Shown here piece after piece: positions 48,895 through 59,151 of a DNA stretch of 64,000 bases. The notes beneath the pieces were generated by a model. It searched no databases. It had not been told where the DNA came from and saw only the letters and a program-made list of their open reading frames with translations. The position numbers and the translations under genes are program-made. This stretch comes from Cladopsammia gracilis. Taxonomy: Eukaryota > Cnidaria > Anthozoa > Scleractinia > Dendrophylliidae. Within the stretch, counting starts at the first letter, position 1. Every line of letters starts with the position of its first letter. The stretch spans positions 263,001-327,000 of the forward strand of contig JAJGOT010000360.1 in NCBI GenBank assembly GCA_022457155.1, in the 5' to 3' direction.

Positions 48895-51800
48895 GTACAA
48901 TGCTTAATACATGAAACAATGCATTGATGAATTTGCCATTCATTCCTTTGATAAATTTAATTTGTTGTGCAAAGTCTGTTGTGAAAGCACGTAAGAATCG
49001 TTACATGTAATTGTCCATTACTCTCAGAATACTCGAGAGACGCGAGGGGAGCCATGCGAGCTAGGGCGAATATCGTGTCACGCGCGAATAGGCGACCCGC
49101 GGGCTGTGGAGAGAAAATGAGAGGGGGGGGGGGGGGGGGGGGATGAGTCGGACGCTGAGGTTTTCAGTAGCAAAATTTACATTTTTCAGGTTTACAGTTA
49201 TGGATAATGGATGGTTCATCTCGTACAGCCCATGTGGTGTATTCAGTGAATTTGTTGGAGAAAACAAGACTGGTTATTTGCCATGTGTTAAGGCCTCTGT
49301 AAGTATGGATCTGAGTATTTCAAATGCTATTTCAGAAAAAAATGACGAATGACTTTGTGAGATAGCAAGACAAGAAATTTTTCTGCCCTTGTTTTAGGGC
49401 TCGTCATGTACTTCTCCCCCATCAACATCTGCTTAACAGAGCCATCAGGTCATATAATGCTTGCTGACAATTATCATACGGGGTACCTAAAGAGCCAGTT
49501 TACCATTGCTGCCTTGATACCATACCTTAATTTGAACTGAAAGAAATAGTTTATTGCTGAAATGTTAACTGTAATATAATTATGCAGTGACTACCTACAG
49601 CTGACTGTTCATGTTTATCCTATTTTGTAGGTTGCAAGGTGGACAAATCAGTCTGTCCACAGGTGCGAAAGTTTGGGTGAGGATGCCAATGCAACGTTTG
49701 CAAGTGCTGTCACTGGAGAGAAGGGAGGAAATATCAAATCAAACCTCACAATTAAATTTAGGTGGTTGTGTTAAAGTTTTGTCCTTTTTCACTAGTACTT
49801 GATCTTTTCTTGTTCTTCTCTCTCCTTGTATTTTCCAGTATACCAAGTCAGCCTCGGATGCCCTGAAAATCAATCCAAGAAATTTATTCTCACTGGGTTA
49901 CTCATTCATAAAAAAAAAAAAAATCACAATTTGAACCCTATTTCCTTCTGGACCCCTATTTGGACCTACTTCTGGAACTTTTCTGGACCCCCATTTGGAT
50001 CCCATCTGGACCCCTATCTGCACCCCCTTCTGGATCTCCATCTGGATATCTGCACCCCCAATTGGCCCCCTTTTTTGTTACTCATCTAGACCTCTTTTGG
50101 ACCTCCATCTGAAGCCCTATTTGCAACCCTTCTGGACCACCTTTTGGAACCCATCTGGATCTCCATCTGGACCCCTATCTGCACCATCTTCTAGATCTCC
50201 TTTGGGACCCCATCTGGAGCTCCATTTGTATCTCCATCTGGACCCTTATCTGTACACCTTTCTGGACCCCATCTGCCCTTTCTTCTGGCACCTATCTGAA
50301 TCTCCATCTGTACCCCCAAGTTCTCTCTTCTTCTTTGACTTCTTCTCATTATCTCCTTCTCATAATGACTTTCCTCTTTCTATTACCCTTCCTTCCAACC
50401 CCCCCCCCCCCAAATACCTAGTACTTCTTATTCTATTTCAGGGCTGTAGCTAGGTCTCTTATAACGGGGGCATTATCGTGAGTGCCAAATTTGGAGGCTC
50501 CGAAACACTATTTTCAGCACTTGTCATGCGATATGTATCCGAAAAATCAACCTCACAGGGGCGTACGCAGGATTTTGCAGAGGGGGGTTACATCACAAGA
50601 CATGCCCCATCTACCCACGCCAAATAGCCAGGTGGTGAGGAAAGGGGACAAAAAGAAAACAAAAATTTAATGGAGCATTTAACGGTGAGAGGGGGTTCGT
50701 CCGAACCCCCTTGAACCCCCCCCCCCCCCCTGCGTACGCCCCTGCCTCAAATAAGTGTGAAAAGGCAGGTGTTTTCGGTTCTTACAAGTGCTGAGGCCCT
50801 GTTTATTTGAAACACACCATATGTTAAAGCACCAGTACACTAAACATTTCACAATACTGCATGATGTTTGGCTAACTCACCTATAAAAGATCCTCTCAAT
50901 GAAAATGCAGAAATTATGGAAGTTTGATGCAGTTTTTTGGCTTTTGGTGGACCGCTAGCATCTTCCGTTGGCGAAGCCATCGATGCACCTGTTAACCGTA
51001 AGACAGTGTAATTTGTGTGCCATCGCCATTTTCTATCCCAGGATTCTACTTGCTACACTAGACTAGTTCCAGGCTGTGCCATGACACAGGCAGTCTCTGT
51101 AAATTAGAGTGAACCTTGCAAATAGTGCATATACATGCCAATTTAAATGGTGGGTTTTGCTTCCTTTTGCTTACTATTTGCACACACCGCGAACCAACCA
51201 ATTTCTTGGCCATGAAAATGGCAAACAATTGCAAGTCACTAGAATCAAAATAACTGAGTCTAAAGAAAACAACTCCATCCACAGACTTGATTTGTCTGGC
51301 TCAACAGGTTCAGGGGGGGCAGCTGCGCCCCCTGCCCCCCCCCCCCCCGGCCCCCCGCTAGCTACGGCTCTGTATTTATGTTTCCCTCCTAAGTTCTCTG
51401 TCATCTCCCTTTTCCCATTTTTACTTTTACTTCCAATACTTTAAATCCTAATCATTCAAGGCAGTGATTAAGTGTTAATGGGGAATATGGATGAAAGCTT
51501 TATTGATTTCTAATGTGTGTTACAGGAGTGGTGCAAGGGAACATCATTCAGCCGTCATTTCGTTAGTTTGCAATGAGACTTTGGCAGAAAATGAGAGCTT
51601 TTTTGAATATGTCGGAACTCAGAATGTTCCGACTGATACCTATGTAAGTATAATTGCTTTTCATATATTGCTGAATATTGGCATAAATTAATAATACATT
51701 TAAGAAAGATAAAAAAACATTGAGAGAGTCTTGGATTGGTAAAGGTAAACTTTGGGTCAGAGTTTGCATGTTTATGATGATGTAAATTAAAACATTTTAC

Positions 51801-54077
51801 TATAAATATTTCTGCTTTTCAAATTTCATTAATATCATGTCTGCCTTGGTTATTGAAGATCTTTGCCCACCCATGCAGTACTGAGTAACTGGTATATGTA
51901 ACATCATATTTTCATATCCAGTTGAGAAAAGTGCTCAAGTTGGGTGGTCATAAAACTAGTGCTAGTTACTCATGCGCGTAGCGGCATGAGCTATAAAATG
52001 GGGTCCGTTTTTCTTTTTTTTATTATTTTTATTTATTTTTATATTTTTATTAATTTATTGCATGCAAATTTATGCACGCATATTTTAAATTGGCACTTCT
52101 GGTTCATAGCTTTGCCATTTACACTTCCTGTTCAGTGACTTCCGGATACTTTCACTTCTGGCAAAACAGCGTTACTGAAGTGTCACGAAAGCACCTTCTA
52201 CAACCCTACTTACATTACCAATGTTCACAGTAGGTATATATAACATTCAGAAGAATCACTGGCTTCATTGTGGTACAGCCTTCATTTACAAAACATTCAA
52301 TAGTAAACAACGTGGTTTGCAGGAACGATGACTGAATGAAAGGAGTAACTCTTCTCCATGTCGGACATCTTCTTATCATGTTTAAAATATATCATAAAAC
52401 TTTCTTACGCATGCGCATGAGTATAGGCTGCTTGCAGCCTCTTGTTGTTGTTTAGAAGTGGTCTGTTGTATTCTTCCTTGTCCTCAGGGCCAGTTCTCCA
52501 CTTCCAAATGGCAGGGAGGGCATAGGAACGCCTGGGATATATAATGGTGTGTTTCGTGACAAAATACTATATGGTTCTTGGAGTATCTTGTTCAGGTGTT
52601 TCTATGCCCACCGAACCATTTTTTAAGTGGAGAAGGCCCTGGAGGTAATTAAGGTTGTGTTGTATTCAGATAGTTGCATTTTTGTCCACAGTATCTTGCT
52701 TTAACAAGCAAGTGTTGTTGTCCAGGAAAATGTGGTTCACCCCCAGGTATGACTTTGATGGTTCAAGTCGGCATGTATAAGTATCAATAAATATTATTCT
52801 CATAATCAACAGGAGCGTCTCCAGCTTTTTTGCTAGGGGTTGGGGATCCCTCTCATCTGAAATCAGTCAGTCAAAACAGTTCAGTTACATGGGCATTTGA
52901 AACGTATGTGCATGTCTTATTCAGGAAGGAAACATTTCTTGAAGTGAATTTTCAAATATGTACAATTGCACCAAAAGAGGGGTTCTGAAACCCTGGAATC
53001 CTCTCCTGGGGATTGCCCCTGAAACTGCAAGAGAACGTCAGTAGCACTTTGTCACATACCAGTGGCGGATCCACGGGGAGGGTCCAGGGGGTCCAGACCC
53101 CCCATCAGACCTGTGGTTTTCTTTACTGCTTGTTTGACACAGAAATTCTTGCATTGACAGGATCGCATATCATTATTCAACTCGTTGATTTGTTTTCAAT
53201 GAAACGCACGTTGCATTTTGGCACTAAACTAAACTGCGACTGGTGGGGGGGGGGGGGGGGGGGGAGTGTTTTCGAAATCAAAGTTTGGAAGTTTGGATCC
53301 CCCCAATTAAAAATTCCTGGATCCGCCTCTGCATACAATTAGAAGGTGAATGGAACAGGTGGGTAAATGGAGAAAAAGGAGGCAGGACAGCATTTCTGAG
53401 ATGCCTCAAGAAGGGAGAAATGAAGGGATTTTCATTAAATAATTATTGTTATTGAGCAAACTTTTAATGCAGCAGCAACAGCACAAAGAGGCAGCAGCCA
53501 CCAATAAAAGGGCTGGAATGGGTTACAGCAAGTTCAGTCTTTTTGTTCCCCTGACCTTTCTTCCACCACTATCATAACAACCAGTTACTTTTGCCGTGAA
53601 TGAATGAATGAATGAATGCAAATGTTACATAGCAGTAGAGAACCACTGAATGAAGGTATACATGCACGATTTGCCATAAGAGCGGTTTTCAATTGAGTGT
53701 TAAAAGTGATTTTGCAATTGCTTTGGCATTTTGCATTCACTTTGTGATTGAGTAAAAAATCTTGCGCCACTTTATCAACCAATCAGAGGTAAACCAAAAC
53801 CGATCGTGATTTACCCGCACACGTTTTCCCGCGCTTGGCGCCGGCTACACGTATTTGCCTCGAGTTCTGATTGTTTTTTTGGATTAATATTGTCTGTGTC
53901 TGTTGTGATTGGCCATAGTAATTACCGTTTGGTTTTAGTTTTAAGACACAGTCAATTCAGATTGAAAACAGCTCTACAATACCACTAATTTGTTTTAATA
54001 TCCTATTTGTTTTGTTCTCATTTTCTTTCGTTTTATTACATTTGTTTGCAGCACCACCTCCTACAACCTCAAAACCA

Positions 54078-54117
<40 letters not shown>

Positions 54118-56739
54118 TAATAATAATAATAATAATAATAACTTTATTTATTCACGGAGTCCTTATCACTAAAAAGTGGTCTTCTAAAGAGCCGTGCACA
54201 TTAAACCTAGTAGAAAAAGTTAAGACTTAAAAATTACAAAACTCCTATAATAAATGCTAAACTAAGTTAAGAAAATACTAATATACAATAGCGGAATAAA
54301 AACTATTTGTTTAACCAATACCTTTCTTCCTTTCTTTCCGCAACAGTACAATGTTTAGCTATAGCCCAGGGCCGGCGGGGCTGCTAATTCAGCTGGAGAG
54401 ATGCTTTATCCCGACTTTATACAATTAAAGCATTTTTTTTTGTTCAAACATACGCAACAGGTCATGATGGTTCACGACAGGAAGTAATTATGGGTGGCTA
54501 ACACCTCCGGGGGAGACTCCCATATAAAATTGATAGGGATAATCGTGGGAAATGTTAAAAGCAACCCCTAAAGGCCCGTTTACACGGGCGATTTTTTGTG
54601 CAATTTTTGTCGCGCGCAAGTTGCATCTTCAAATCGCATGTGTAAACGGGCGGCGATTTCAGTGCGATTTGGGCGCGATTTGTCGCGCGATGTCGCACCA
54701 TTTGTACAAAAAATATATGAACTAAAGAAAATTTTTATTTTTGAAGAGATCCCTTCTGAATACAATGTAGTCCATGCATACCGGTTTGTCTTTTGAATTG
54801 TTTCTTCAGCCCTTAATTTTCCTGACTTTGTTACTCTTTGAAGTTCCTGAAAATATAAATGAACGATTGATATGATAAAATGTTCAATTTTTGTTATTTT
54901 TCAGATTACTAAGCCCCGTTTACACACTCAGGCGATTTTTTTGTGCAATTTTTTTCGCACTTGTCGATGCAATTTTTGTTGCGTGCTGGTTGCATCTTCA
55001 AATCGTATGTGTAAACGGGCGGCGATTTCAATGCGATTTAGGCGCGATTTGCATAGCGCAGATGTTTAGGAAATCACAGCAAATCAAAGCAAATGTCGCA
55101 CCCGAATTGCACAGGAAATCGCCGCTAGTTTACACTTGCGACAAAAGTTGCATTGGAGAGCGCAACAAAAATCGCATCAAAAAATCGCATGTGTAAACGG
55201 GCCTTAAAAGGTACCAGACATTCGTTTTGTGGGCGTGGCTCACATTAAGTTTTACTCCAAAGAGAGAGATATGTCCAGAAATGCGGGCAGAGGGGGTCAC
55301 GCTACTCCATGACTGGCATCACAAAGTGTCCTCATCTATAAAAGTTCACTAAAACACACGAAATTCTGTCACATATAAAGTATAGGGAGCTTAAGCAACC
55401 ACGACGGCGACGGCAGCGAGAACGGCACAAAACAATAGGTTTAATGAGCGAAAACAATGTCTCTGCACGTATTGGACGTGCGTTTTACATTTTGGTACAT
55501 TTCTTTGCCGTTCCTGCAAAACAACAACGTCAAATGATCAAATTATAGGTTTTGTGGAGAACGTGAACACGCGACGGTTAATTTTCCTTTCTCCATTTGA
55601 ACTGGTAATCCATTCCTTCAAATTTTGCTCCTGGACAATCCGGTCACATTAGACAAACTAAACAAATTGGAACAACTGCAAAGTAGTTTAAAAAAGCGCG
55701 AATCCTTTTTTCAAGTGACGTTTTCCATGGCGTTGCCGTCGTCGTTGCTTAAGCTCTCTAATATAAAAACGACAAACAACTCTGTCAAATATGAAGTACT
55801 CGTTATACAATACTTGCTTGCATTTCTGGACATAAGTGCTAAGAGGTGCCAATTCTTTCCGGAGATCAGAGTTGTTTTGTCAGCATATTTTTTTTTAATT
55901 TAAGTAAGGATCCGCATAGAAGGAAAGTGCTAACGGCAATGCACGATGGAATGTCAACTTTTTTCATTGTTACAACTAGTGATCTCATTGGCCTAGGCTC
56001 AAAGACCGCTAAAAAGTTAGGTTTCAAGGTGCATTTTGTTTGATATTTTAAAGGTTTCATGTAATTTAACACCCGATGGCAAAACATGCAAATTTTTAAA
56101 GAAATTGTATTTGGGGAACTTCATCAAAGAAGCAAAATTATTAGCTATTGTCTTCTGCTATTCTGATTGGTTAAGCACGAACATATCCTAAAATTTATCT
56201 GACGCAAAAGCATATGATTTTCTTTATTTTTATACTGAAATATAATTATTAAACCAACCAAACCACGAAGTTTATCCCCAAAAAGCTTCGACGATCACCT
56301 CCGTCAGTTTTGTATAGGAGTTCCCCCCCCCCCTCCCCTCCCCCTCCCCTCCCCCGGGCTAAAACATAAGTGTAAAGGAACATTACTGATGACCTCGCTA
56401 CGTTCGAGTTTCTTCGGTTTATGCTGATAATTTGTTTTAACATAGCCAGCGAGCAGGCTCACTTGTTTGGGATATCGCGCGATTTGGGGTATAATGCGAG
56501 TAACCCTAACCTTCACCTTTAACCGGCGAGAAGAATGGGGCGAGGAAAAGCGAGCTCCTCGTCCCATTCGCCGGCTCGCTTTGGCAGCTTTGCCGCCAAG
56601 ATACTCGCGCGATACCCCAAACAAGTGAGCCTGCTCGCAGGCTAGTTTTAACATCTTATGTGTGTTCTCCTTATCTTGTTCTCATTTTCTTTCGTTTTAA
56701 TTTTGTTTTTAGCACGACCTTCTTCAACCTCAAAACCAG
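48686..56739 (+). CDS. Secreted/type-I membrane glycoprotein with MRH-like ectodomain (3' incomplete)
   Basis: Exons: 48686-48894, 49190-49298, 49631-49761, 51526-51643, 52692-52746, 54052-54078, 56713-56739; phases agree throughout (676 nt, 225 codons plus one base). The product has a signal peptide (MFDKQFVVICILLAGICCVS from the second Met, 48716), then a Cys-rich domain: GFECIPAEGYEGCACY, a GWFISYSPCGVF core, VHRCESLGED, AVISLVCNETL and YLALTSKCCCPGKCG. The pattern Y-x-Y-S-P-C, then C-E-S-L-G, then V-x-L-x-C and a final L-T-S-K-C resembles mannose-6-phosphate-receptor-homology domains such as the cation-dependent receptor. Seven N-glycosylation sequons are visible. A Pro/Thr/Ser linker follows from two duplicated exons. 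No transmembrane exon was found before 64000, so the gene is open at its 3' end or I missed an exon. MRH assignment is inference; the exon chain is strong. Confidence 0.68.
49124..49141. repeat. Poly-G tract in MRH-like gene intron
   Basis: About 18 consecutive G, 48 bp upstream of the exon 2 acceptor. Confidence 0.95.
49190..49298 (+). CDS. MRH-like gene exon 2
   Basis: After TTTACATTTTTCAG. It encodes FTVMDNGWFISYSPCGVFSE and FVGENKTGYLPCVKAS; donor TCT|GTAAGT. Confidence 0.75.
49631..49761 (+). CDS. MRH-like gene exon 3
   Basis: After CCTATTTTGTAG. It encodes VARWTNQSVHRCESLGEDAN, ATFASAVTGEKGGNIKSNLT and IKF; donor GTGGTT. Confidence 0.75.
49935..50310 (+). repeat. Degenerate ~20-bp TCTGGACCCCCATCTGGAT minisatellite
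   Basis: Roughly 18 diverged units of CTGGA(C/T)CCC(T/C)ATCTG in an intron. The open frame across it (Trp/His/Pro-rich) is a by-product. Confidence 0.9.
50556..50744. mobile_element. MITE with CAGGGGCGTACGCAGG ends
   Basis: CAGGGGCGTACGCAGG and CCTGCGTACGCCCCTG, exact inverted ends. CCTCA lies directly outside both ends, a probable 5-bp target copy. Confidence 0.9.
51526..51643 (+). CDS. MRH-like gene exon 4
   Basis: After GTGTGTTACAG. It encodes SGAREHHSAVISLVCNETLA and ENESFFEYVGTQNVPTDTY; the A-V-x-x-x-x-C-N-x-x-x-L-A run is like that of the cation-dependent mannose-6-phosphate receptor. Donor TAT|GTAAGT. Confidence 0.78.
51644..52691. other. MRH-like gene intron, nothing recognised
   Basis: A/T-rich with T-runs at 52010-52060; no element termini seen. 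Confidence 0.5.
52692..52746 (+). CDS. MRH-like gene exon 5: last strand and Cys cluster
   Basis: 55 nt after TTTTTGTCCACAG, phase 0 in, phase 1 out (CCAG|GTATGA). It encodes YLALTSKCCCPGKCGSPP. The Tyr-x-x-x-Leu-Thr-Ser-Lys-Cys end fits an MRH final strand; three adjacent Cys residues are unusual. Confidence 0.65.
53059..53333. mobile_element. MITE with CAGTGGCGGATCC ends
   Basis: CAGTGGCGGATCCACGGGG at the left, CCTGGATCCGCCTCTG at the right, CATAC outside both ends. A poly-G run of 17 lies inside (53246-53263). Confidence 0.87.
53679..53975. mobile_element. MITE, copy 3 of the AGAGC(A/G)GTTTTCA family
   Basis: AGAGCGGTTTTCAATTGAGT at the left, ATTGAAAACAGCTCT at the right; same body as 4647-4929. 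Confidence 0.85.
54052..54078 (+). CDS. MRH-like gene exon 6: linker micro-exon, copy 1
   Basis: 27 nt after TTTGTTTGCAG, phase 1 in and 1 out, so it can be skipped or repeated without frame change. It encodes A-P-P-P-T-T-S-K-P. The donor is GTAATA, which runs into an AAT microsatellite. Confidence 0.62.
54079..54141. repeat. AAT microsatellite at an exon donor
   Basis: About 20 AAT units, with one phase slip near 54115, starting inside the donor GTAATAAT of linker exon copy 1. Confidence 0.95.
54569..55206. mobile_element. TIR element built from GTTTACACGGG and GCGATTT words
   Basis: TAAAGGCCCGTTTACACGGG left, GTGTAAACGGGCCTTA right. The interior has CGATTT(C/T)AGTGCGATTTGGGCG words; an inner boundary at about 54910 (AGCCCCGTTTACACACTC) suggests a second copy inserted or fused. 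Confidence 0.82.
55381..55762. mobile_element. MITE with TAGGGAGCTTAAGCAACC ends
   Basis: AGGGAGCTTAAGCAACCACG with GACGGCGACGGCAGCG left; GTTGCCGTCGTCGTTGCTTA and AGCTCTCTA right. TA target copies. Confidence 0.87.
55925..56245 (+). repeat. Dispersed repeat R4, forward copy
   Basis: See 44190-44520; shares CACGATGGAATGTCAACT and TTGTATTTGGGGAACTTCAT. Confidence 0.78.
56443..56644. mobile_element. Mutator-like MITE with exact 9-bp target duplication
   Basis: Ends TAGCCAGCGAGCAGGCTC and GAGCCTGCTCGCAGGCTA. GTTTTAACA lies at 56434-56442 and again at 56645-56653. It sits 60 bp before the acceptor of linker exon copy 2. Confidence 0.92.
56713..56739 (+). CDS. MRH-like gene exon 7: linker micro-exon, copy 2
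   Basis: 27 nt after TTTGTTTTTAG, same phase. It encodes A-R-P-S-S-T-S-K-P. Its flanking introns are homologous to those of copy 1 (shared TTGTTCTCATTTTCTTTCGT upstream), showing a segmental duplication of exon plus intron. Donor GTTTGC is weaker. Confidence 0.6.
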
Positions 56740-57215
56740 GTTTGCTTTTCCAATATTGTTTTTTGGTCATTATTCAGTCACAGAGCAAGTTCAGTCCAGT
56801 GGCTACTAATTCAGCTAAAGAGATGTCTTATCCCGCCTTTTTATACACTTAAAGCATTTCTTATTTAAACATCCCGCACAACAGGTCATGATTGTTTATG
56901 TATAATAAGTAATCGGGGGTGGTTTAGCCTAAAGTAACGTTATGAAATCGCTTCGATTTTCTGCGGTTTGTAGTGATAGTGTTTTATCGCCTTTTTTCAC
57001 CCTACGGCCTTGTTGTAATTTTCTTTCATAAATACAACCGCTGACTGGTCGTATTATTTGCGTGGACTTAATAATAAATTAATAATTAAATAATTAAATA
57101 ATTAATAATTAATAATAAATTATGGTACTGATTGTTTTCAAGTCAACTTACGACAAAACACTGCAAACTGAACCAAACCAATCAGAGAGCAAGATTGCAG
57201 TCAAAATGTCCCATA

Positions 57216-57396
57216 TAGCCTGCGTGGCAGGCGTTCTAAGGGAAAGGGGAAGGGGGAGAATTCGGGCGCGTGAGAACGCGAAGGGCGCGCGAGGAAGGGG
57301 GGGAGGAAGGGGTTAGGGTTACGCGCGCCCTTCGCGTTCTCGCGCGCTCGAATTTTCTCCCTTCCCCTTCCCCTTAGAACGCCTGCCACGCAGGCG
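57216..57396. mobile_element. Mutator-like MITE with exact 9-bp target duplication
   Basis: Ends TAGCCTGCGTGGCAGGCG and CGCCTGCCACGCAGGCG. TGTCCCATA lies at 57207-57215 and 57397-57405. Arms extend through GAACGCGAAGGGCGCGCGAG. Confidence 0.93.
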
Positions 57397-57694
57397 TGTC
57401 CCATAATCCCATCCCCACATATTTTCTTTGGAGAGAATATCTGGTTAAGTCTGTCGCGTTCACCAATCTGATTGGTTTATCATCAGTGTCACCATTTGCG
57501 CACGGGTTTTCAAAACTCTCTATTTCACGCGTTCACATGCGTAAGGTTTAAGAATACAGCACTTCTATCACTTCTTTCTACTATCTGATGCTTTTATAAA
57601 AACGCTTCCTTGCATTTAGTTAAACGAGCGTTTCTCTTAACTAACTTCAGACAGTTCAAGCTTCTTAGCACAGATTCTTGTAATATCCTTGTCT

Positions 57695-57984
57695 ATAGGC
57701 CGATTTACACGGTACAACTTTGTCGCATGCGTTTTTTTGAAGCGCTCGCTGCTTGCGTCAGGCGAAAATTGTATACAACTCACATCATATAACATTGTAT
57801 GTTGCTATGATTGTCGTAGGGGTTTAAAACATGTTTTAAGATCCTATAAATTTTTCGTGTTACACGCAGCAGTTGTGAGCGAGTTGTAGGCTGATTTAGA
57901 CGACGCCATTCGTATTGTATGCATGGCGTGAGCAGGTTGTATGCGATAGTTGTAGGCGAAAGTTGTGCTGTGTAAATAAGCCTT
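57695..57984. mobile_element. TIR element with TAGGCCGATTTACACGG end
   Basis: Left TAGGCCGATTTACACGGTAC, right GCTGTGTAAATAAGCCTTA; interior words GCGAAA(A/G)TTGT and TTGTA(T/G)GC on both strands. Confidence 0.7.
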
Positions 57985-58491
57985 ATTAGTTAGGAGCCAA
58001 ACGTTGTGGAAAACGTTTCAAATCTGACGCGTGCAACATTCTTGTACGCTTAACTCAGCGCACTTTTTTGACACCTTTGACGGCTGAGTTTTTGAGCTTT
58101 GTCAACAGAACTTGAGCGGCGGCGTTCTGTCTTTTCCAGTGCCTTGGCTTTGTGTTAGTGTATATGTGAGCCCCTGCCTTTTTCATGCTTCAACTCGTGT
58201 TTTCGCTATCCTTGCCTCTTCTTCGTGAAATCCCGACCCTTTCATATACCTCCAGCCTAAAAAAAGGTATCCCTTTCGGGCGGAGCATCCCCGTATAGCC
58301 CATTATAGGGAGTACCCCCCCCCCCCCCCCGGGATGTGAGCTTGAAAATCCGTATTCAAAATGTCTAACATGCACAGTTGTTCAGTGTGACCTGGCACGT
58401 GATGAGGTGATCAAAGAAGCATTTTTTTGTCAATTTTTCTTTGCCTTTGACACTGCATATATCGAGTGGCCGCATTGATGGATTTGTCGAA

Positions 58492-59151
58492 TTAAGGTGG
58501 ATCCATATTGTTCAGCCCTCTAGTCTTTTGCATTCCATTACAGCTAGCCCGATGGTGTGGCTAAAAATGTTTTACTTAAAACCAGTAAACCTTTTATCAG
58601 TCAAAAAAGTGGTATCCAAATGACGTCATCATTCGTTGCCATGGCAACGCGAAAAGAGGTCACAAATACGCTATTTTGGACCATTTGAGGCTAATAACTT
58701 ATAAACTACACGGTGAAAGTTTTTGTTTTCGATATATTTTTGTTTAATTGGCAAGAGAAACATTTTAACAATTTTTTAAAAAATTCTGTACATAGAGTTC
58801 AGAGTTTCCTTAACCTTACCTACCTTACCTGAATCCTATGTACAGATTATTTTCAAAATTGGCGCAAATGTTTGTTATGTTTATAAGACAAAAATGTATA
58901 AAAATAAAAAAAAATTCACCGAGGAGTTTTGAAGTTATTTACCTCAAAAAATTGAAAATGGGGTCTTTTTGGCCTCTTTTGACGTTGCCATGGTAACAGA
59001 TTTTGATGTCGTAGCCACCTAAATTTGTTCATTGGTTAAGTGTTTACAAACCTGTACTAAACGTTTTCTCTTAACTTTACTGGTGTAGCTATGATTGAAT
59101 ATCATACATGTATCATGATGGAAATGTTTAAACTATTAGGAGCCACCTTAA
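58492..59151. mobile_element. TTAA-bounded element (GGTGGATCC / GGAGCCACC)
   Basis: TTAAGGTGGATCCATA left, TAGGAGCCACCTTAA right. The inner arms GTTGCCATGGCAAC (58635) and GTTGCCATGGTAAC (58985) pair, with AAAAGAGGTCACAAAT mirrored loosely. Same terminus as 62237-63274. Confidence 0.75.

Noticed and set aside
49995..50453. 152-codon frame rich in Pro, His, Trp and Leu
   Set aside because: A reading of the degenerate TCTGGACCCC minisatellite; the neighbouring exons use other frames and good splice sites skip it.
51174..51404. Minus-strand Gly/Ala-rich frame
   Set aside because: Arises from a C-rich tract near 51310-51355, probably a remnant of a CAGxxGCGTA-type MITE.
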